From CAZIZT01 sp964544085 (GTDB lineage: Bacteria > Campylobacterota_A > Desulfurellia > Desulfurellales > Hippeaceae): a DNA stretch of 9,186 nucleotides. This document shows positions 1 through 6,266 of this stretch, piece after piece (position 1 is the stretch's first letter; every line of letters begins with the position of its first letter). Made by a program: the position numbers and the translations under genes. The stretch lies in the NCBI GenBank assembly GCA_964544085.1, contig CAZIZT010000033.1, forward strand, positions 1 through 9,186, in the 5' to 3' direction. The notes beneath the pieces were generated by a model that saw nothing but the letters and a program-made list of their open reading frames with translations, was not told where the DNA came from and searched no databases.

Positions 1-564
1 AGTCATGTTCCTGAACAGATGAAAAGATGGCAGGAAAAGGGTATCCCAGTAGTGCCGATCTCCGTTAACATATCCCCTCTGAGCTTTAAGAACAGTGATT
101 TTATCGAGTCTATAGATCAGAGGCTGGATGGGCTTGATCCATCCTTAATCAACGTAGAAATAATAGAGAGGCTTTTCCTTGATGATGTCGAATATGCAAA
201 AAGGGTCCTAAAAACATTGAAGAGCAAGGGTATCGGTGTATATATGGATGATTTTGGTACAGGCTACTCATCACTCTCATACCTTTCAAGTCTGCCTATC
301 GACTGTATCAAAATAGATATATCTTTTGTTAGAAAAATGGTTGATGATGCAAATACCAGAGCTATCGTAAAAACCATTATCTCCCTTGCCAAGGAATTAA
401 AAGTAAAAACCATCGCAGAAGGAGTCGAAACAGAGAGCCAGCTTAAGATGTTGCGCAAGTTTGGTTGTGAGTGTGTGCAGGGCTATCTATTTGCGCCTCC
501 CCTTCCCTCCAGACGGTTTCTTGAGCTTTTGAAAAGCCCCAACCCCTCTTTTCCTTTTAAATGA
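1..564 (+). CDS. EAL-domain c-di-GMP phosphodiesterase, C-terminal part (5' end outside window)
   Basis: The reading frame is open from base 1 to a TGA at 562-564, so the 187 visible residues are the end of a longer protein; an internal ATG at 19 is not the true start. EAL domains hydrolyse cyclic di-GMP to pGpG using two metal ions. Visible conserved positions are N23 (VNIS), E53 and E56 (VEIIE), D83/D84 (DDFGTGYSSL), K104 (IKID), E140 and E143 (AEGVE) and Q160 (QGYLFAPPLP). These are the metal- and substrate-binding residues known for active EAL enzymes, so the domain looks catalytically competent. The EAL tripeptide itself and any N-terminal sensor (PAS, GGDEF, membrane) lie upstream of the window. 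The usual ELTES-like segment reads EIIER, a mild variant. The gene ends 81 bases before tatB and is probably a separate transcription unit, since a promoter candidate follows it. Confidence 0.93.
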   Translation, partial: SHVPEQMKRWQEKGIPVVPISVNISPLSFKNSDFIESIDQRLDGLDPSLINVEIIERLFLDDVEYAKRVLKTLKSKGIGVYMDDFGTGYSSLSYLSSLPIDCIKIDISFVRKMVDDANTRAIVKTIISLAKELKVKTIAEGVETESQLKMLRKFGCECVQGYLFAPPLPSRRFLELLKSPNPSFPFK

Positions 565-590
565 TGGCATTTCGGCTACATCCAATTTGT

Positions 591-619
591 TTGACAAAAC
601 AGGCAAGTTTTATTAACTT
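591..619 (+). promoter_or_regulatory. candidate sigma-70-type promoter for the tatB-tatC-pilD-lptF/G operon
   Basis: A perfect TTGACA lies at 591-596, followed by a 17-base spacer and TAACTT at 614-619 as a weaker -10 element. Transcription would begin near 626, leaving a short leader that carries the AAAGGAGG ribosome site at 629-636. The -35 box and spacing are good, but the -10 box matches the consensus only partly. TATTAA at 611-616 is a better -10 sequence but with too short a spacer of 14. This is a pattern-based inference only. Confidence 0.45.
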
Positions 620-628
620 GAGTATTCG

Positions 629-636
629 AAAGGAGG
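629..636 (+). promoter_or_regulatory. strong Shine-Dalgarno site that fixes the tatB start
   Basis: AAAGGAGG is near-perfectly complementary to the 16S rRNA tail. It sits nine bases before the ATG at 646 but only three before an in-frame TTG at 640, which favours ATG 646 as the start. Confidence 0.75.
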
Positions 637-645
637 CAATTGCGC

Positions 646-906
646 ATGCTCTCTATCGGCTCCTCAGAAATGCTTGTCATTCTCGTCATAGCTCTCGTTG
701 TGGTGGGTCCAAAGCGCTTGCCGGAGGTGCTACGAGGGGTAGCCAAGGTTTACAAGCTTGTGCTTGATGCCATAAACGAAGCCAAACGAGAACTCGAAGA
801 GGATCTTGACGAGGTCAACGTAAAGAAAGACATCGAAGAGAAATGGAGGGAGATAATAGAAGAGGACGATGATAAGGATAAAGAGAAGACAAAAGAAGGA
901 TCCTAA
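646..906 (+). CDS. tatB: Sec-independent protein translocase subunit, TatB-like (TatA/TatB family)
   Basis: This 86-residue protein has the TatA/B plan: a very short periplasmic N-terminus, one membrane helix at about residues 8-20, the hinge GPKRLPE at 21-27, an amphipathic helix at about 28-52, and an acidic/basic charged tail ending in EDDDKDKEKTKEGS. TatB-like marks are the Glu at position 8 inside the membrane segment and a Val rather than the Phe that TatA usually has just before the GP hinge. TatB and TatC form the receptor for twin-arginine signal peptides, and TatA forms the passage. tatC follows directly, with its start five bases after this stop, which supports the role. At 86 residues it is short for TatB, and TatA and TatB are hard to separate by eye, so a bifunctional TatA/B is possible. 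Start ATG 646 is chosen from the ribosome site. Confidence 0.9.
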   Translation: MLSIGSSEMLVILVIALVVVGPKRLPEVLRGVAKVYKLVLDAINEAKRELEEDLDEVNVKKDIEEKWREIIEEDDDKDKEKTKEGS

Positions 907-910
907 CCAG

Positions 911-1630
911 ATGACGCTCCTCGAGCATATCGAGGAGCTAAGAGTGAGGTTGTTATGGATCGTAGCAGGTATTCTGGTCGGTGTTGCTGCATGTTACTCC
1001 TATTCGGAAAAGATAATAGATATAGCCATAGAACCGCTGAAAAAGGCACTGCCAGCCGGCAGCAAGATTATTTTCACAGGTGTAACGGAGGCGTTCTGGG
1101 TAAGACTTGAAGCTGCCCTGGTGGCTGGTATCATTGTCAGCATACCCTTTACATTTTATCAGATATGGCTATTTGTGAAGCCGGGATTGAAGGAGCACGA
1201 AAAGAAGTTCGCTATTCCATTTGTTTTCTTCTTCTCCTTGTTCTTTATTGCCGGTGTGGTGTTTGCCTACAAGGTCGTTTTGCCAATCGGCTTTTCTTTC
1301 CTGTTGCGATACGGCGGAAAAGAGCTCTCAGCCATGCCCAGCATCAAGCAGTATATGTCACTGTTTTTGAGGATGCTTACCGCTTTTGGACTTATATTTG
1401 AGCTTCCCATTGTCACCTTTATACTTGCCAGGATGGGTATGATAGACGGCAAAGACCTGCTTAAGAAAGCCGATTATGCACTCCTTGTGATTTTCATTGT
1501 TGCGGCTATACTCACACCACCTGATGTATTTACCCAGTTTCTCATGGCTGGTCCACTTATCATGCTGTATGTAATCAGCATAATCATAGCCCACATCTTC
1601 TCCACTAAAAAACGTCAAGAGTCGTCATGA
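911..1630 (+). CDS. tatC: Sec-independent protein translocase subunit TatC
   Basis: TatC is the six-helix membrane receptor that recognises the twin-arginine motif of folded Tat substrates. The 239-residue product starts MTLLEHIEELRVRLL, the canonical N-terminal cytoplasmic helix, with E9 matching the functionally important E15 of E. coli TatC. The first cytoplasmic loop FVKPGLKEHEKK at 88-99 carries E97, matching E103 of E. coli. LTPPDVFTQ at 201-209 is the conserved loop before the last helices. Six hydrophobic segments lie roughly at 14-32, 65-89, 101-122, 151-175, 189-203 and 209-229. An upstream in-frame ATG at 869 would add 14 basic residues overlapping tatB. ATG 911 is preferred because GAAGGA at 895-900 precedes it and the family normally begins here. 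The TGA stop overlaps the ATG of pilD (ATGA, 1627-1630), implying translational coupling. Confidence 0.97.
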   Translation: MTLLEHIEELRVRLLWIVAGILVGVAACYSYSEKIIDIAIEPLKKALPAGSKIIFTGVTEAFWVRLEAALVAGIIVSIPFTFYQIWLFVKPGLKEHEKKFAIPFVFFFSLFFIAGVVFAYKVVLPIGFSFLLRYGGKELSAMPSIKQYMSLFLRMLTAFGLIFELPIVTFILARMGMIDGKDLLKKADYALLVIFIVAAILTPPDVFTQFLMAGPLIMLYVISIIIAHIFSTKKRQESS

Positions 1631-2382
1631 TAGGTCTGGCTGTTGTTTTTTTCATATTCGGTTTGATTGTGGGCAGTTTTCTGAATGTATGCATTTACAG
1701 GATACCGCTTGGTAAATCGATAGTCTATCCACCGTCAAGCTGCCCTTCCTGTGGTGTCCGGATAAAGTGGTACGATAACATACCGGTATTGAGCTACATT
1801 CTGCTAAAGGGCAGATGCAGAAATTGCATGGAGCGTATATCCATACTCTATCCTGCAGTTGAGCTGTTAAGTGGCATACTGAGTGCCGCAATCTATCTGA
1901 AGTACTCACTAACGCTACAAACTGCTGCGTATCTGTTGCTAACCTACGCGCTGATTGTCGCAAGCTTTATAGACCTTAAGCACTACATCATTCCAGATAC
2001 AATAAGCATAGGACTCATTGTTGTGGGGATAGGTATATCCCATTTTGTGCCGATAGGTTTGAAAGCCTCCATAGCCGGTGCTGTGTTTGGCTTTGTGCTT
2101 CTCTACATCGTTGCAACACTCGGAAAAAAGGCGTTTAAGAAAGAGGCTATGGGCGGTGGAGATATAAAGCTTCTCAGCGGTATCGGTGCATTCATTGGGA
2201 TCAAGGGTGTGCTATTTACCCTGTTTGTGGCATCCCTGTTAGGAAGCGTTGTAGGTATAGTGCTGATTGCTATGGGTAGAAGCTACCTTGGAGCACGCCT
2301 GCCGTTTGGACCATACCTATCGGCTGCGGCAATAACGTATCTCTTCTGTGGTGAATGGGTAATTAGAACGCTCTACGGTTAA
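1627..2382 (+). CDS. pilD: type IV prepilin peptidase / N-methyltransferase (PilD/GspO family, A24)
   Basis: PilD cleaves the leader peptide of type IV pilins and pseudopilins at the cytoplasmic face of the inner membrane and N-methylates the new first residue. The 251-residue protein starts with a membrane helix containing GSFLNVCIYRIP (16-27), typical of the family. The cytoplasmic loop carries the zinc-type cysteine pairs C39/C42 and C64/C67 around IKWYDNIPVLSY, indicating the methylase half is present. The two catalytic aspartates of the A24 aspartic peptidases are D116 (SFIDLKHYIIPD) and D179 (GGGDIKLL). LPFGPYLSAAA at 225-235 is the conserved C-terminal segment. Its length is typical. 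It overlaps tatC by four bases and abuts the next ATG with no gap. Its pilin substrates are not in the window. Confidence 0.96.
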   Translation: MIGLAVVFFIFGLIVGSFLNVCIYRIPLGKSIVYPPSSCPSCGVRIKWYDNIPVLSYILLKGRCRNCMERISILYPAVELLSGILSAAIYLKYSLTLQTAAYLLLTYALIVASFIDLKHYIIPDTISIGLIVVGIGISHFVPIGLKASIAGAVFGFVLLYIVATLGKKAFKKEAMGGGDIKLLSGIGAFIGIKGVLFTLFVASLLGSVVGIVLIAMGRSYLGARLPFGPYLSAAAITYLFCGEWVIRTLYG

Positions 2383-3432
2383 ATGAAAACAATAGATCGA
2401 TACATCCTCAAGGACCTTACAAAGGGTTTTCTTGTCTCCTTCATTATAGTCAGTGTAGTGATGCTCCTGGGCAACCTGATTAAAATATACGACGTACTTT
2501 TCGCAAGGGGTGTAGGAATAGGGTTGCTTGGAAAAATAATGCTGGACGCCTGCATCTTCCTCTCCATTTTCACCATACCAATGGCACTGACTCTCGCCGT
2601 AAACTTCACATACACCCAGATGTCCGCAAACTTTGAGATAACAGCCCTCAGGGCATCGGGTGTCTCTTTGCGTAGGATTTTCTTGCCCGCCCTGCTCTTC
2701 TCGTCGATTGTTTTTGTGCTACTTTTCATTGATGTGTCATTCTTCGCATACAGGGCGCGTCTTTCGTACAAGACAGACATCGTTAGTGCATTCAAGAAAC
2801 GCATTTACGTTGGTTTAAAAGCCGGTGTATTCTACAACGGCTTAAAGTCCTCAACGCTCTACGCAAAACGCATCTCTCCAGACAAAAAGCACCTGTTCGA
2901 TGTATTTTTTGCAAACAAAAACAGCGTTATTACGGCAAAAGAAGCCATCTTCAAGGATACACCCTTTGGCGTTGTTGTGGACTTTATCAACGCGCATATC
3001 TACTCGTCCAGGCCCGACCTTATCGAGTACGGACGTTTGAAGAACTATTCCGTTTCTATCAGATTTCAGAGCCAAAAAAAACACTACTACAAAGCCAATG
3101 ATATTCGCTTTATGACGATAGCCGAGCTGATTAATTACTACAAGCAAACCCATTCAAAGGGTGCACTATACAAGATCAACAAGATGCTCGTGCTTTCATT
3201 TAGCGTTTTCGTGCTTGCACTTATAGCCTTTTCGTTTGGCATTACACTTGTAAGAAGCGGCAAAAGTACAGGCGCTGCCATCAGCATGTCCATATTCTTT
3301 GCCTACTACATACTCGAGATGACCGGCGAGTCGATGTTTAAAAACTTCTCCTTGATATGGCCTATCTGGTTGCCGGATGTTGTTTTGCTTCTTTTCGGGA
3401 TCTATATGTTTCGTAGAAAATCACAGGTATAA
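2383..3432 (+). CDS. LptF/LptG family lipopolysaccharide export permease (YjgP/YjgQ)
   Basis: LptF and LptG are paralogous inner-membrane permeases that, with the ATPase LptB, extract lipopolysaccharide and pass it to LptC and the periplasmic bridge. The 349-residue product has the family plan: three N-terminal helices at about 15-40, 55-78 and 100-122, a large periplasmic beta-jellyroll region at about 125-262, then three C-terminal helices at about 268-290, 298-316 and 328-344. The cytoplasmic coupling segment NFEITALRASGVSLRRI at 83-99 is the hallmark that contacts LptB. I cannot decide between LptF and LptG, so no symbol is given; the partner paralogue is not in the window. The ATG at 2383 directly follows the pilD stop and has no clear ribosome site of its own, so translation probably depends on coupling. 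Its last 23 residues are coded opposite the end of lnt. Confidence 0.93.
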   Translation: MKTIDRYILKDLTKGFLVSFIIVSVVMLLGNLIKIYDVLFARGVGIGLLGKIMLDACIFLSIFTIPMALTLAVNFTYTQMSANFEITALRASGVSLRRIFLPALLFSSIVFVLLFIDVSFFAYRARLSYKTDIVSAFKKRIYVGLKAGVFYNGLKSSTLYAKRISPDKKHLFDVFFANKNSVITAKEAIFKDTPFGVVVDFINAHIYSSRPDLIEYGRLKNYSVSIRFQSQKKHYYKANDIRFMTIAELINYYKQTHSKGALYKINKMLVLSFSVFVLALIAFSFGITLVRSGKSTGAAISMSIFFAYYILEMTGESMFKNFSLIWPIWLPDVVLLLFGIYMFRRKSQV

Positions 3433-4828
3433 GCATCAACAGGAAAAACCAACCCGACAGATAGCCGAATCTATCGTAGATGGTCTCTGTGCCTTTATAA
3501 ACAGGTATTCTGTAACCGAGAACGTACATTTTATCAACCGGTGCTTTTGCAACGATTTTTCCAGAAGGCGAGACGACTTCACTGATACCGGTGTTGGCAA
3601 CCCTTACGAGCCAGATCCTGTTTTCAATGGCTCTGTAGATAGCATTTCTGTGGAGCATGAAGAATGTTGGCGTGCCGTCAAACCAGGCGTCGTTGGTAAA
3701 GACTGCAAGCAGATTGGCACCGTGCCGCTTGTACCATCGTGAGATAAAACCGAAAGCCTCCTCGTAACAGATCATAGACCCAATACTCAGCCCTTTGTAG
3801 GTAAACAGAACACCGCTTTTGCCGGCGGTGAAATCTCCCGGATCCATGTTCTCTGGCACAAACCTGCCAATAAGCCACCTAAGCGGAATGAACTCGGCAA
3901 ATGGTACAAGTCTTTGCTTGTTGTAGATGGCAACCACTTTTCGGTTCTTTATGTAAATTACACTGTTGTAGTAGTGGTTTTTCTGCAACCTCACGGCACC
4001 GAATATTACGGATACCTTTTCTGGCAGGGAATCATACGGGAACGTGTATGGATCAAACAGGTACGGATAGGCTGACTCGGGCCAAAAAACCAGTCCCTTA
4101 AGCTGCTTTGTGAGCCGGATATAGATATGCAGATTTCTGTTCAGGAAACTATCCTCCCACTTTTCATTCTGAGGGATGTTACCCTGTACAATATGGATAT
4201 CCACCCTGCCCGTTCCTTTGCCTGAGAAAACATGGAACATGGCAAAAATGCCGATCATTAGAAAAACAAGGGCAGGCTTAAGGTAACTTCTTCTCAACAG
4301 GCGATAAAAGGCTGCGTTTACAAGCACTATCTCGAAAGTGACAAAAGTAGCACCAAACCATGCGGCTGACTTTGTAAACCACGGCAAATCATAGACCAAA
4401 AGGTTCAGGTTGCCAATTGGAAAACCATACAGGAATCTGTTTCTTGCAAATTCAAAAGCAGCAAACAATACCGCAAACGCATAGACAGAGAGTCTTAGCC
4501 TTTTTTGCAGGAATACAGCAGCTAAAATGTAAAGCAAATGGTATACACACAGCAATAGATAGAGCAACAGGGCTATCGGTGCAGGCAACTGGTAGTACAC
4601 ATAGAGGCTTTTGAATATACCGCTATAGATGAACATAAGAAACGGTAGAAAGGCGAGCAAAGATAACCCTACACTACCCACCCTCCCCCTTTCTGTAGCG
4701 GCAAAAAAACCAACAAATGCAATAAAAGCCAGGTACGGAATATAGAAAGCAGCTATAAGGAGTAGAGATGTTGAGAGGGCTAAAGCACTATCGAATAATA
4801 TCGCCTGCTTTGAATCTATAGCCCGCAA
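3362..4828 (-). CDS. lnt: apolipoprotein N-acyltransferase
   Basis: Lnt adds the third acyl chain to the N-terminal cysteine of lipoproteins, the last step of lipoprotein maturation in the inner membrane. The 488-residue protein has a strongly hydrophobic N-terminal half (several helices within about 12-200) followed by a periplasmic nitrilase-fold domain. The catalytic triad is visible: E251 in FWPESAYP, K304 in YNKQRLVPFAEF and C354 in MICYEEAF, matching E267, K335 and C387 of E. coli Lnt. NDAWFDGT and the following ANTGISEVVSPSG are also family motifs, and a last membrane helix near 456-472 precedes a basic tail. The start is a TTG at 4826-4828, inside the end of fmt. A stop lies four codons upstream, AAGGG sits six bases before the TTG, and the first in-frame ATG (residue 65) would remove the first helices. 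The gene overlaps fmt by 41 bases and lptF/G by 71 bases. Confidence 0.96.
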   Translation of the reverse strand: MRAIDSKQAILFDSALALSTSLLLIAAFYIPYLAFIAFVGFFAATERGRVGSVGLSLLAFLPFLMFIYSGIFKSLYVYYQLPAPIALLLYLLLCVYHLLYILAAVFLQKRLRLSVYAFAVLFAAFEFARNRFLYGFPIGNLNLLVYDLPWFTKSAAWFGATFVTFEIVLVNAAFYRLLRRSYLKPALVFLMIGIFAMFHVFSGKGTGRVDIHIVQGNIPQNEKWEDSFLNRNLHIYIRLTKQLKGLVFWPESAYPYLFDPYTFPYDSLPEKVSVIFGAVRLQKNHYYNSVIYIKNRKVVAIYNKQRLVPFAEFIPLRWLIGRFVPENMDPGDFTAGKSGVLFTYKGLSIGSMICYEEAFGFISRWYKRHGANLLAVFTNDAWFDGTPTFFMLHRNAIYRAIENRIWLVRVANTGISEVVSPSGKIVAKAPVDKMYVLGYRIPVYKGTETIYDRFGYLSGWFFLLMLIPVIFYETYRSRKEAKQHPATR

Positions 4829-5705
4829 GGAATGCCCTTATATCCATTGGTTTTTTGGATTCTGGTTGAATCGTTTTGATGGAGATAGCTCCCTCTTTGC
4901 ATCCAATAACCAAACGGGATTTGTCAACAAGAGCAACCGTACAGGGTTCTGCATCCATATTCAGGGCTTCCACATCTATAAGCTTGAAAAGCTTGCCAGA
5001 GTACCTGAAATAGACGCCAGGCCATGGATAGAAAGCGCGTACCATGTTTTCTATCTGTGCAGCTTTCATTGTACAGAAGTCCACTTTTCCATCTTCCTTC
5101 TGGATAATTCTGGTGTACGTTGCCCTGCTCTCATCCTGTTTGGCTGGCTTTATCTCGGTAATACTGTCCATTACACAAAGAAGCATCTGTGCACCTATCC
5201 CTGATAGGCGATCGTGCAGCTGAGGGTATTTCTCCTTTTTCTTTATCGGTACAACCCACTGCATATAAATATCGCCAGCATCCATTCTGGACGTTACGTC
5301 AATAATGGATACACCGGTGTGGGTATCACCGTTTAGGAGTGCGTAGTTTATAGGCGATGGCCCTCTGTATTTTGGCAGCAGCGATGGATGGATGTTGAGT
5401 CTGTATTTAACGAGATCAAGGAGCTGTGCTGGAAGGAATTTACCGTATGAAACCACAACAAAAAGATCCGGCTTCTTCTGTTTGATAAGCTCAATAAATC
5501 CGGTGCTCTTCAGGCTCTCCGGCTGGTGTAACTCAAGTGAATGTTCCTGTGCAAAGACCTTTACCGGAGGAGGAATAAGTTTCCTGCCCCTTTTGCCCCT
5601 CGCGTCGGGTGTCGTAATAACGCAGAGAATCTCATGGTGGGAGAGAGCCAACCGCTCAAGCGGCTTAAGGGCAAACTCGCTTGTGCCGAAGAAAACAACC
5701 CTCAC
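4788..5705 (-). CDS. fmt: methionyl-tRNA formyltransferase
   Basis: Fmt transfers a formyl group from 10-formyltetrahydrofolate to initiator Met-tRNA. The 305-residue product begins MRVVFFGTSEFA, the standard Fmt N-terminus. The active-site residues are N104 and H106 in LNIHPSLLPKYRGPSP and D142 in MDAGD, corresponding to N106, H108 and D144 of E. coli. ARGKRGRKLIPPPVK (35-49) is the basic loop involved in tRNA contact. The C-terminal anticodon-binding-like domain runs from about 205, including RAFYPWPGVYF. The start is GTG at 5703-5705, overlapping the def stop as GTGA, with GA-rich ribosome-binding sequence just upstream. A longer reading from GTG 5741 would add 12 residues of unlikely sequence. 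The def-fmt pairing is common and couples formylation with its removal. Confidence 0.97.
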   Translation of the reverse strand: MRVVFFGTSEFALKPLERLALSHHEILCVITTPDARGKRGRKLIPPPVKVFAQEHSLELHQPESLKSTGFIELIKQKKPDLFVVVSYGKFLPAQLLDLVKYRLNIHPSLLPKYRGPSPINYALLNGDTHTGVSIIDVTSRMDAGDIYMQWVVPIKKKEKYPQLHDRLSGIGAQMLLCVMDSITEIKPAKQDESRATYTRIIQKEDGKVDFCTMKAAQIENMVRAFYPWPGVYFRYSGKLFKLIDVEALNMDAEPCTVALVDKSRLVIGCKEGAISIKTIQPESKKPMDIRAFLAGYRFKAGDIIR

Positions 5706-6220
5706 TGTTCCTCTTCCCTCTTGCTCTGCAACTTTCTCCACTCTTTTCTGAATATACTTTTTCTCACCGGTGAGAGTCTATCGATAAAGAGTGTGCCATT
5801 AAGATGGTCTATCTCGTGCTGAAGTACCACACTCAAAAAGTCGTCCGTTTCAAGTATTCTATCGTTTCCGTTGATGTAAAGATATCTTACCTTTATAGCT
5901 TTTTTTCTATCTTTCACCACATCATAATAACCGGGCACGCTCAGGCATCCCTCCTCATGCTCCTCGTAGATGCCCTCACTTGCAATTATTTCCGGATTTA
6001 TCAGCATAATCGGGGCACTTTTGCCATCTGGCATGAGATCCACAACAACCAGCTGTTTGAGCAACCCTATCTGCTCAGCTGCAAGGCCAATGCCCCTGTA
6101 GTGGTGCATCATATCGAGCATTGCCTTGAGGGTTTTAACCACCTTTTCGTCTATTATCTCTACAGGCTTTGCCTTTTTCCTCAGAACCGGATCAGGATAA
6201 ACCTTGATTTCAAATTCCAT
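5702..6220 (-). CDS. def: peptide deformylase
   Basis: Def removes the formyl group from the N-terminal methionine of new proteins, using a bound ferrous or similar metal ion. All three family motifs are present in the 172-residue product: GIGLAAEQ at 43-50, EGCLS at 90-94 with metal ligand C92, and QHEIDH at 134-139 with ligands H135 and H139 and catalytic E136. Length is normal; the last 20 or so residues are highly charged (RKEWRKLQSKREEEQ). ATG 6220 is supported by GGAGGT at 6224-6229. The TGA stop overlaps the GTG start of fmt, so the two are almost certainly cotranslated. A promoter candidate lies between this gene and the cinA-like gene, so def-fmt-lnt may also be transcribed on its own. 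Confidence 0.98.
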   Translation of the reverse strand: MEFEIKVYPDPVLRKKAKPVEIIDEKVVKTLKAMLDMMHHYRGIGLAAEQIGLLKQLVVVDLMPDGKSAPIMLINPEIIASEGIYEEHEEGCLSVPGYYDVVKDRKKAIKVRYLYINGNDRILETDDFLSVVLQHEIDHLNGTLFIDRLSPVRKSIFRKEWRKLQSKREEEQ

Positions 6221-6223
6221 GGC

Positions 6224-6229
6224 ACCTCC
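6224..6229 (-). promoter_or_regulatory. Shine-Dalgarno site of def
   Basis: Read on the minus strand this is GGAGGT, three bases from the last T to the ATG at 6220 and about five from the GGAG core. It is the strongest ribosome site of the leftward train and fixes the def start. Confidence 0.65.
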
Positions 6230-6238
6230 GCTCGGTAG

Positions 6239-6266
6239 ATAGTATAAAGCGAGCTAAAAAAATCAA
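6239..6266 (-). promoter_or_regulatory. candidate promoter for def-fmt-lnt
   Basis: On the minus strand TTGATT (6266-6261) is followed after 16 bases by TACTAT (6244-6239); each box matches the sigma-70 consensus at four of six positions. The -35 box overlaps the end of the cinA-like gene. Initiation would fall near 6232, just upstream of the def ribosome site. A small GCTCG/CGAGC dyad (6230-6234 and 6250-6254) flanks the -10 box. Pattern-based only; the leader would be very short. Confidence 0.3.

Noticed and set aside
640..645. TTG start two codons upstream of the tatB ATG
   Set aside because: Only three bases from the ribosome site; ATG 646 is correctly spaced and gives the normal TatA/B N-terminus.
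869..910. Longer tatC from ATG 869 overlapping tatB
   Set aside because: Adds a basic stretch not typical of TatC; ATG 911 has GAAGGA upstream and begins with the family consensus.
2379..2804. Minus-strand 141-residue open frame inside lptF/G
   Set aside because: Antisense shadow of a clearly recognised membrane protein gene, with no domain of its own.
3433..3742. Plus-strand open frame beyond the lptF/G stop
   Set aside because: Lies wholly opposite the conserved Lnt catalytic domain and its translation shows no family features.
5706..5741. Longer fmt from GTG 5741
   Set aside because: Would add 12 residues coded inside the def 3' end; GTG 5705 gives the canonical MRVVFFGT start and a GTGA overlap.
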